From Opitutia bacterium (lineage in GTDB: Bacteria; Verrucomicrobiota; Verrucomicrobiia; Opitutales; Opitutaceae): DNA of 45,428 bases. The DNA lies in the NCBI GenBank assembly GCA_947474365.1, contig CANJIU010000084.1:1-45428 (forward strand), written 5' to 3'. The notes under the pieces were generated by a model. It was not told the DNA's origin. It saw only the letters and a list, made by a program, of their open reading frames with translations, and did no database searches. The position numbers were made by a program, and so were the translations under genes. Shown here in pieces: positions 39,146-45,428 of this stretch (position 1 is the stretch's first letter; each line of letters starts with the position of its first letter).

Positions 39146-42100
39146 ATGATTTGTCGTCTCTCCCCTGTCGGTTTCGCCGCGATTTCGTTCGTCTCCGTGT
39201 TGGCATTCTCTGGTTGTGGCAACCAGCCCGGGGCGGTCGACGCGCCGCGTCCCGCCGGGTCGGACGCCGTGGTGGCCAAGGTGAGGCCCGCGGCCGCGCT
39301 CGTGCCGAAAGCCATTTCGTTCAACGAGCACGTGCAGCCGATCCTCGCGGCAAATTGTTACGCGTGCCACGGCACGGATCCCGGATCGCGCAAGGCGGAC
39401 CTGCGGCTGGATCGCGCGGAACACGCGTATCGCAAACGCAAGGACGGTGAGCCGGCCGTTGTTCCGGGTAAGCCGGATATGAGTCCGCTGATTGCACGAA
39501 TCGAATCGCGGGACGAAAAGAAGATCATGCCGCCGCCGGAGTCGCACAAGACGCTCAAGCCGGAGCAAATCGCGCTGCTGCGGAAGTGGATCGCCGACGG
39601 CGCCGTGTACGAGGAGCATTGGGCGTTTATCGCGCCGCGGCGTCCGGCCGTCCCGGAGATTGGTAGCCGGGCGGGCGGCAGCTCCAACCCAGTCGACGCC
39701 TTTGTCCTGGACCGGTTGCAACGGGAAAACCTGGCGCCGTCGGCGGAAGCCGATCGTCGCACGCTCATCCGTCGCGTGACGCTCGATCTCACGGGAATTG
39801 TGCCGTCACCCGCGGAGGTCGATGCCTTCGTCGCGGACAAGTCGGCGAATGCCTACGAGAAAGTAGTGGATCGCCTGCTCGCGACCCCGCGTTACGGCGA
39901 GCACCGCGCGCGCTACTGGCTCGACTACGCGCGTTACGCGGACACCCACGGCATCCATTTCGACAATTACCGCGCAATCTGGCCCTACCGGGACTACGTG
40001 GTCCGCGCGTTTAATGCGAACAAGCCGTTCGATGTGTTTGTCCGCGAGCAGCTGGCCGGCGATTTGCTGCCGGCGCGATCGTTGGATCAACTCGTGGCGA
40101 CCGGGTTTGTCCGTTGCAATCTCACGACCAACGAAGGCGGCACGATTCCAGAGGAAGTGTATGTGAACCAGACGAGGGACCGGGTGGAGGCGTTTGGGGC
40201 GACCTTTCTTGGTTTAACCACCACGTGCACGTCGTGTCATGATCACAAATTCGATCCGCTCACGCAACGGGACCACTACGGCCTCGCCGCGTACCTCGGC
40301 AACACGCTGGAGAAACCGTGGGACCTGAACATCGCGGAGCCGGCGCCGGTGCTGCGCCTGCCCAAGGAAGAAAACCGCGCGACGGCGGAACTGGTGCTTG
40401 GCAAACGGGCTGAGCTGCAGGAAAAACTCGGCGCCCGCCGGGCTCGGGGACGTGAGTTGGTCGCGGCTTGGCTGGCTGCGGGCAACCGGCCGAACCCGGT
40501 TTCGAACGATGGCCTCGAATTGCGCCTCCGCCTCGATGAAGGGAAGGGAGATGTGGTGAGGAATTCGGCGCCGCACGCGAAGATCGCGGAGTTCAAGGCG
40601 GACACCAATCCGTTGATCTGGGGCGAGAATTCCTGGTTTTGGCCGTCGATGCGGATGGATATTCTGACGCGGCTGCGCCTGGGGGATCTCGGGGATGTCG
40701 AGGCTGGCGACAAATTTTCCGCGGGTGCGTGGCTGATGCTGCGGGCCAAACCCGGTGGTGGAGTTCGCACCGGCACGGGCAACGGGACCCTGTTGGCACG
40801 CATGGGCGATGAGAAGCGCAGGGGCGGGGCGGGTTGGGATATTTATCAGGAGAACCTGCAGATCGTGATCACCTTGAACGCGAATGCGGAGGCCGGAGTT
40901 CCGGCTGGCGAAGGGGCGACATTGGCAAAGACGGCGGAGGAAGTGGCGAAGCCGTCGGTGGCGCCGAAACTGTCGGCGAAAAAAGGGGCAAAGAATCAGG
41001 CCACCACGCGGGCGACGCCGGCACCGGGGACGAAGCGGGGATTACAGGTCGCCTCGAAGCCGGGCGCGATCACCCGCGATGAATGGCTGCATGTTTTCTT
41101 CAGCTACGACGGATCGCGCAAGGCGGGGGGCGTGAAGCTTTATGTCAACGGCAAGCCGGTCGAGTTGGAGGTGAGGATGGATGCGCTCGGGCCCAAGGAT
41201 TCGATCCGCACCGATGCGGCGATGCATCTGGGCCGACGGGATGATTACCAGCCGATGCGGGAGACGCGTTTTCAGGACGTGCGGTTCTATCGCCGCCAGC
41301 TGACGGCGGATGAAGTGGCGCGACTGCCATTTGAAGACCTCGCGGGGGAAATCGTCCGGCGGCAGCCGGATCCGGCAAAATGGACGACAGATGAGGCCTT
41401 CGTCGTCGCCGACCGTTATTATCTCAACGAAAAGGATCCGGAAACCACGGCCCTGATCGCGGCAGTGGCGGCGCATGACACGGCGTTCGAGGCGCTGACA
41501 AAGGATGGCGAAGCGACATTGATTGCGCTCGAAAAGCCGACTCCGGCGTATGCGGACATTTTGAAGCGGGGTGACTACTATGCCCGCACGGTCCGGGTGG
41601 AACCGAGTCTGCCCAAGATCCTACCGCCGCTGCCCAAAGGTATGCCCGCCAACCGCCGCGGTCTCGCCGAGTGGCTGGTGGCGCCGGAACAACCGCTGAT
41701 GGCGCGGGTGACCGTGAATCGCATGTGGCAGGAGGTTTTCGGCCGTGGGTTGGTGGAGACCGCGGGTGACTTCGGGGTGGTGGGCGATCGACCCTCGCAT
41801 CCCGAGCTGCTCGACTGGCTCGCGGTGGAGTTTCGCGAGAGCGGCTGGGATGTGAAGAAACTCTACCGGCTGCTCGTGACGTCGTCGGCCTACCGGCAGA
41901 CGGCGGTGGCGACGGCCGATCGGCTCGCGAAGGATCCGGGCAACCGTCTGTTGTCACGTGGCCCGCGCTTCCGCATGGATGGCGAGATGCTGCGCGATAG
42001 CGCGCTCGCGACCGCGGGGCTGCTCGTCGAGAAGATCGGCGGAAAGCCGGTGCGGCCCTATCAGCCTGCCGGAATTTGGGAGGAGGTGGCGATGCCGGAG

Positions 42101-42595
42101 TCGAACACCAAGACCTATGTCGCGGACAAGGGCGAAGGCCTCTACCGGCGCAGCCTGTACACCTTTTGGAAGCGCGCCTCGCCGCCGGCCACGCTGGAGA
42201 CGTTTGACGCGACTTCGCGGGAGGCGGTCTGCACGCGTCGGGCACGGACGAATACACCGTTGCAGGCGTTCATCACGATGAACGATCCGCAATGGGTGGA
42301 GGCGGCCCGGAAGCTGGCCGAGCGGGCGATCAAGGCCGCGCCCGCGCCGGAGGGACGGATGGACTATCTGGCGCGCACCACTCTGGCGCGCCCGCTTGAG
42401 CCTCGCGAGGTGAAGGTTCTACTGGGGACGGAGCAGAAGTTCCGCTCGAAATTCTCCGCGGACGCCGACCAGGTGAAGGCGTTGCTTGAGATCGGTGAAT
42501 CGAAGTCGGATCCGGCGATTACGCCTGCGGAGATCGCCACCTGGACCCTCGTGGCCAGCCAGTTTCTCAACCTCGATGAATTTCTGACAAAGTGA
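39146..42595 (+). CDS. PSCyt1-DUF1549-LamG-DUF1553 surface protein
   Basis: The 1149-residue protein has the planctomycete-type layout. A lipoprotein-like signal (FSGC, Cys24) comes first, then a PSCyt1 cytochrome-c-like domain with haem motif C71-Y-A-C74-H75, and PSCyt2/DUF1549 (about 180-380; NPVDAFVLDRLQRENLAP near 182, and a second CTSCH motif near 374). An inserted LamG/concanavalin-like domain follows (about 475-745; YVNGKPVELEV), and last DUF1553 (about 830-1140; RVTVNRMWQEVFGRGLVE). Known in Planctomycetes and Verrucomicrobia, it is usually paired with DUF1501 and tied to envelope polysaccharide breakdown. The ATG at 39146 gives the signal peptide; the haem and LamG parts suggest redox and sugar binding. 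Confidence 0.93.
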   Translation: MICRLSPVGFAAISFVSVLAFSGCGNQPGAVDAPRPAGSDAVVAKVRPAAALVPKAISFNEHVQPILAANCYACHGTDPGSRKADLRLDRAEHAYRKRKDGEPAVVPGKPDMSPLIARIESRDEKKIMPPPESHKTLKPEQIALLRKWIADGAVYEEHWAFIAPRRPAVPEIGSRAGGSSNPVDAFVLDRLQRENLAPSAEADRRTLIRRVTLDLTGIVPSPAEVDAFVADKSANAYEKVVDRLLATPRYGEHRARYWLDYARYADTHGIHFDNYRAIWPYRDYVVRAFNANKPFDVFVREQLAGDLLPARSLDQLVATGFVRCNLTTNEGGTIPEEVYVNQTRDRVEAFGATFLGLTTTCTSCHDHKFDPLTQRDHYGLAAYLGNTLEKPWDLNIAEPAPVLRLPKEENRATAELVLGKRAELQEKLGARRARGRELVAAWLAAGNRPNPVSNDGLELRLRLDEGKGDVVRNSAPHAKIAEFKADTNPLIWGENSWFWPSMRMDILTRLRLGDLGDVEAGDKFSAGAWLMLRAKPGGGVRTGTGNGTLLARMGDEKRRGGAGWDIYQENLQIVITLNANAEAGVPAGEGATLAKTAEEVAKPSVAPKLSAKKGAKNQATTRATPAPGTKRGLQVASKPGAITRDEWLHVFFSYDGSRKAGGVKLYVNGKPVELEVRMDALGPKDSIRTDAAMHLGRRDDYQPMRETRFQDVRFYRRQLTADEVARLPFEDLAGEIVRRQPDPAKWTTDEAFVVADRYYLNEKDPETTALIAAVAAHDTAFEALTKDGEATLIALEKPTPAYADILKRGDYYARTVRVEPSLPKILPPLPKGMPANRRGLAEWLVAPEQPLMARVTVNRMWQEVFGRGLVETAGDFGVVGDRPSHPELLDWLAVEFRESGWDVKKLYRLLVTSSAYRQTAVATADRLAKDPGNRLLSRGPRFRMDGEMLRDSALATAGLLVEKIGGKPVRPYQPAGIWEEVAMPESNTKTYVADKGEGLYRRSLYTFWKRASPPATLETFDATSREAVCTRRARTNTPLQAFITMNDPQWVEAARKLAERAIKAAPAPEGRMDYLARTTLARPLEPREVKVLLGTEQKFRSKFSADADQVKALLEIGESKSDPAITPAEIATWTLVASQFLNLDEFLTK

Positions 42596-42638
42596 CGCCA
42601 TCAGAGGATTGTCGCCGCTCCAAAACGATTCCACGTCC

Positions 42639-44192
42639 ATGCTCCCCCATTCCTCCGACCAGCATCTCTGCTCCGATCATTGCGGTGAAAACCCGACGGT
42701 TTGGGATTTGCCGCAGGTGCCTCTCAGCCTGAAACGCGAGTGGCTCGAACTTGAGACGCGCCGGCACTTTCTCGGTCGCGGAGTGAAGGCCCTCGGGGCC
42801 GCCGGCCTCGCGACGCTGCTCGGACGAACCGCGCCGGATTTGCTGGCAAACTCGGCTGCGGGTGTGGGCGGCCTGCGGGCGCCGGTGCCCCATTTTGCAC
42901 CGAAGGCAAAGCGCGCGATCTATCTCTTCATGGCGGGATCGCCGTCGCAGTTCGAGACGTGGGACTACAAGCCGGCCCTCGCAAACATGTTCGACAAGGA
43001 CCTGCCGGAATCGGTGCGGGGCGGACAGACGCTGACCGGGATGACGGCGAGCCAGGTGCGGTTTCCGATTGCGCCCAGCATCTACAAGTTCGCCCAGCAC
43101 GGAAAATCGGGACATTGGATGTCTGAGCTGTTTCCGAACACCGCAAAGATCGCCGATGAGATGTGCATCATCAAGTCACTCTACACCGAGGCGATCAACC
43201 ATGAGCCGGCGATTCTGCAAATCACGACGGGCAACATGTTCCCGGGCCGGCCGTCGATCGGGGCGTGGCTCTCCTACGGGCTGGGGGCCGTGAATGACGA
43301 GTTGCCGACGTTCGTCGTGATGACGTCGAAGATGCCGCATCGCACCAACGTGCAGGCGCTGTCGAACCGGCTCTGGTCGTCGGGTTTTCTCTCGCCCGAG
43401 CATGCCGCCGTCGCGCTGCGGACGGGAGCCGATCCCGTGCTCTATATCAACAACCCGAAGGGTGTGGATGGCGATGTGCGCCGCACGATGATCGACGGAG
43501 TCAACGACCTCAACCGGCAACTCTTCGAGCGGGTGGGGGACCCGGAGATCAACGCGCGGATTTCGCAATACGAGATGGCGTTCCGGATGCAGACCTCGGT
43601 GCCGGAACTTACGGATTTCTCCAACGAACCGGCGTCGACGTGGGACCTCTACGGACCGAAGGCGAAGGAGCCGGGTACGTTTGCTTACAACTGCTTGATG
43701 GCGCGCCGGCTGGCCGAACGCGGCGTGCGCTTCACCCAGATTTTCCTGCGCAGTTGGGATCAGCACAGCCAGCTGCCGGACCGGATTAAACTTATGGCCG
43801 AGGATTCGGACCGACCGACGTATGCGCTGGTGACCGACCTCAAGCGCCGGGGACTCCTCGACGACACGGTCGTGCTGTGGGGCGGCGAGTTTGGCCGCAC
43901 GGTCTACTCGCAGGGCACGCTCACGCCGACCAATTATGGCCGGGACCACCATCCGCGCTGCTTCAGCATGTGGATGGCGGGCGGCGGAGTGAAGCCGGGC
44001 GTGTCCTTCGGCGAGACCGACGATTTCTCCTACAACATCGCGAAAGATCCGGTGCACATTCGCGATCTGCATGCGACGCTGCTGCATCTCTTCGGAATCG
44101 ATCATAGCAAACTCACCTTCAAACATCAGGGGCTCGATGCCCGCCTCACCGGCGTCCTTCCTTCCCGTGTCATCGATCAAATCCTCGCCTGA
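42639..44192 (+). CDS. DUF1501 (sulfatase-like) protein, Tat-type signal
   Basis: DUF1501 proteins are alkaline-phosphatase/sulfatase-like and nearly always follow DUF1549-DUF1553 genes. The 517-residue protein has a twin-arginine-like start (Arg41-Arg42-His-Phe-Leu, then ALGAAGLATLLG, about 51-62), the conserved AIYLFMAGSPSQFETWDYKP segment (about 92-111), and late blocks VVLWGGEFGRT (about 411-421) and GRDHHPRCFSMWMAGGGVK (about 434-452). It was started at the ATG 42639 rather than a TTG ten codons earlier. Tat export means it would fold before crossing the membrane. It follows the partner gene after 43 bp. Confidence 0.93.
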   Translation: MLPHSSDQHLCSDHCGENPTVWDLPQVPLSLKREWLELETRRHFLGRGVKALGAAGLATLLGRTAPDLLANSAAGVGGLRAPVPHFAPKAKRAIYLFMAGSPSQFETWDYKPALANMFDKDLPESVRGGQTLTGMTASQVRFPIAPSIYKFAQHGKSGHWMSELFPNTAKIADEMCIIKSLYTEAINHEPAILQITTGNMFPGRPSIGAWLSYGLGAVNDELPTFVVMTSKMPHRTNVQALSNRLWSSGFLSPEHAAVALRTGADPVLYINNPKGVDGDVRRTMIDGVNDLNRQLFERVGDPEINARISQYEMAFRMQTSVPELTDFSNEPASTWDLYGPKAKEPGTFAYNCLMARRLAERGVRFTQIFLRSWDQHSQLPDRIKLMAEDSDRPTYALVTDLKRRGLLDDTVVLWGGEFGRTVYSQGTLTPTNYGRDHHPRCFSMWMAGGGVKPGVSFGETDDFSYNIAKDPVHIRDLHATLLHLFGIDHSKLTFKHQGLDARLTGVLPSRVIDQILA

Positions 44193-44196
44193 TCCC

Positions 44197-45072
44197 GTGC
44201 GCTTCCTCCTCTTCTTCCTGCTTGCGACCGGTGGTGGCCTCCGGGCCCAGTCGACGTTTTTAGCCGAGCGCGTCGCTCCCATCATGGAGCAGCACTGCGT
44301 GACGTGCCATGGCGCGGAAAAGAAAAAGGCCGGCCTGCGGGTCGACACGTTTGAAAACATGATGCGCGGGGCGAAGTCGGGCGACGTGATCAAGCCGGGT
44401 GATCCCAAGGGCAGTGAACTTTTCCGCCGCATCATCCTCCCGGCCTCCGACGAGGATGTGATGCCGAGCGATGGGAAGACGACGTTGTCGAAGGATGAAA
44501 TCAAGATCATCGAGCTCTGGATTGCCGCGGGGGCGTCCGCCACGAAGTTGACCGCGGAATTTCCCACTGCGCCGATGCCGGCACCGGCGAAGTTGGCCTA
44601 CGTGCCGTTGGCGCCGGACTGGCGGCCGCTGGCGCAGCAGATTGCCGCGCTCGAAAATGAGGCAGGATTTCGGTTGGTTCCGCGTTCCCAGATTGCGACC
44701 GACGGCCTGATTTTGCGCACTGCTAGCGCGCCAGCGCGCTGCGACGATCGCGCCCTCGCCCGCATCGCGCCTTTGGCTCCGCTAATCGTGGAGGCCGAAC
44801 TGGCCCGCACCAAGATCACTGACGCCGGATTGAAGACGCTTGCCGGGTGCGAGAATCTCCGCGCGATCGACTTGACCCGCACCGCGGTGACGTCTGTGGG
44901 ACTGAGGTCGCTGGTTGCGCTGAAAAAACTGGAGACGCTCAACCTCACGGATACCGCGGTCGACGATGCGGGCGTGGCGCAGGTGAAGTCGTTGCCGGCG
45001 CTCAGACGGCTCTGGCTTTTTGGATCGAAGGCGACTGTGTCGGACGGGCCGGCCGTGGTGGATTCGCGGTAG
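44197..45072 (+). CDS. Secreted PSCyt1 cytochrome-c-like protein with leucine-rich repeats
   Basis: The 291-residue protein has a signal peptide (about 1-17), a PSCyt1 haem domain (C34-V-T-C37-H38; LRVDTFENMMRGAKSGDVIKPGDP follows near residue 47; the domain ends near IIELWIAAGA), a linker and a C-terminal leucine-rich repeat part (about 205-290) with about three repeats of the form ITDAGLKTLAGCENLRAIDL / VTSVGLRSLVALKKLETLNL / VDDAGVAQVKSLPALRRLWL. The start is GTG 44197, 4 bp after DUF1501 and directly giving a signal peptide; an ATG at 44137 inside DUF1501 is possible. It probably acts with the two preceding genes. Confidence 0.88.
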   Translation: MRFLLFFLLATGGGLRAQSTFLAERVAPIMEQHCVTCHGAEKKKAGLRVDTFENMMRGAKSGDVIKPGDPKGSELFRRIILPASDEDVMPSDGKTTLSKDEIKIIELWIAAGASATKLTAEFPTAPMPAPAKLAYVPLAPDWRPLAQQIAALENEAGFRLVPRSQIATDGLILRTASAPARCDDRALARIAPLAPLIVEAELARTKITDAGLKTLAGCENLRAIDLTRTAVTSVGLRSLVALKKLETLNLTDTAVDDAGVAQVKSLPALRRLWLFGSKATVSDGPAVVDSR

Positions 45073-45083
45073 GACGACGAGCA

Positions 45084-45305
45084 ATGCTTTTGCGTTCCCG
45101 CGCGTTCTTCTTGCTCGCCGGAGCGCTGCTGGCGTTTTCCGGATGTGCGACCGCCACCCACGAACCGGACAACCTCGATTCGCTCAAGCAGGAGATTCGG
45201 AGCTACGTCGTGGACGGGCGATATCGGCGCGGGATCGAAGCTGTCGCCGCTCGGGCCAATCGGTGGATCGTGGAGCGGGCGGCTAGCCCGACCTTCGCGA
45301 TTTGA
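45084..45305 (+). pseudogene. Truncated lipoprotein, start of a HAD acid phosphatase-like protein
   Basis: The 73-residue frame has a lipoprotein signal (FFLLAGALLAFSGC, Cys21) followed by NLDSLKQEIRSYVVDGRYRRGIEA and WIVERA, described by its ends NLDSLK at 34-39 and WIVERA near 62-67. This matches, from memory, the start of HAD-superfamily (acid phosphatase, class IIIB) lipoproteins, which continue into a catalytic VVFDLDET motif. Here the frame turns into SPTFAI and stops at 45305, and no HAD motif appears in the remaining 123 bp in any frame. It is therefore most likely a fragment. GGCTAGCC, an 8-bp palindrome, lies at the breakpoint (45281-45288). It could instead be a small intact lipoprotein. 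Confidence 0.55.
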
Positions 45306-45385
45306 GAGGCTTTAATCGAGCGGTTCTCTGTGTTTTCCAGAGGGAATCTGCTTGTTTGCCTGCTGGGCGACAGATAGTTGAAGGA

Positions 45386-45428
45386 ATGCACTTTTTCGAG
45401 CGTCTTGTCGACGGTCGCTTATACCGCG
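45386..45428 (+). CDS. Possible gene start at right edge (partial)
   Basis: An ATG with GAAGGA immediately before it (spacing too short to be ideal) opens a frame MHFFERLVDGRLYR that runs off the window. Too little is present to identify. The 80 bp between it and the truncated lipoprotein hold only a weak 5-bp hairpin (45326-45342). Confidence 0.25.
   Translation, partial: MHFFERLVDGRLYR

Noticed and set aside
1..45428. tRNA, rRNA, CRISPR arrays, complete insertion sequences or prophage genes
   Set aside because: None was recognised by eye: no spaced direct repeats, no cloverleaf-like segments, and no integrase or transposase frame longer than the uncertain tail at 1-104.

Overview
The window is a GC-rich bacterial chromosome segment that most likely comes from Verrucomicrobiota, probably an Opitutaceae-like organism. 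This is inferred from the Planctomycetes/Verrucomicrobia-type PSCyt1-DUF1549-DUF1553 / DUF1501 / PSCyt1-LRR gene set at the right, the short secreted-hydrolase genes around it, and the overall composition. It was not confirmed by any search.

Region 1 (about 0.1-7.8 kb) is a chemotaxis island. cheW (minus) lies opposite cheA and an HDOD-domain gene (plus). A four-gene minus-strand operon cheR-cheB-(receiver/HD-GYP-like regulator)-cheD follows. cheA has a sigma-28-like promoter and an inverted repeat between that promoter and its start codon. No cheY and no receptor gene is present in the window.

Region 2 (about 8-31.2 kb) is one long flagellar block in a fla-operon-like order: flgB-flgC-fliE-fliF-fliG-fliH-fliI-fliJ-motE-like-fliK-flgD-flgE-fliL-fliM-fliN-fliO-fliP-fliQ-fliR, then flhB-flhA-flhF-(small membrane protein)-fliA-motA-motB-(small CxCG protein). 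Many neighbours overlap by ATGA, suggesting translational coupling. Two perfect sigma-54 promoters (TGGCAC-N5-TTGCT) sit immediately before flgB and flhB, so the block is probably two sigma-54 transcription units. In both, the predicted start of transcription lies only about 0-7 nt before the start codon, so the mRNAs would be leaderless or nearly so. The second unit makes FliA (sigma-28), which could in turn drive cheA, giving a two-tier cascade visible in one window. Flagellin, cap, rod/ring (FlgF-FlgI), hook-junction genes, FlhG and the sigma-54 activator are not in the window. FlhF lacks the two canonical GTPase lysines, and two HD-type regulators have Cys in place of the HD histidine.

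Region 3 (about 31.3-45.4 kb) is an accessory catabolic/export region: an SDR oxidoreductase, a large secreted alpha/beta hydrolase, an HpcH/HpaI-type aldolase with an apparent signal peptide, a secreted enterochelin-esterase-like protein, a secreted class C beta-lactamase-family hydrolase with tandem C-terminal beta domains, the PSCyt/DUF1501 set, and finally a truncated lipoprotein resembling the start of a HAD acid phosphatase. Intergenic spacers here carry a 136-bp element with 11-bp terminal inverted repeats, a CT-rich repeat and a perfect REP-like hairpin. No tRNA, rRNA, CRISPR array or complete insertion sequence was recognised.
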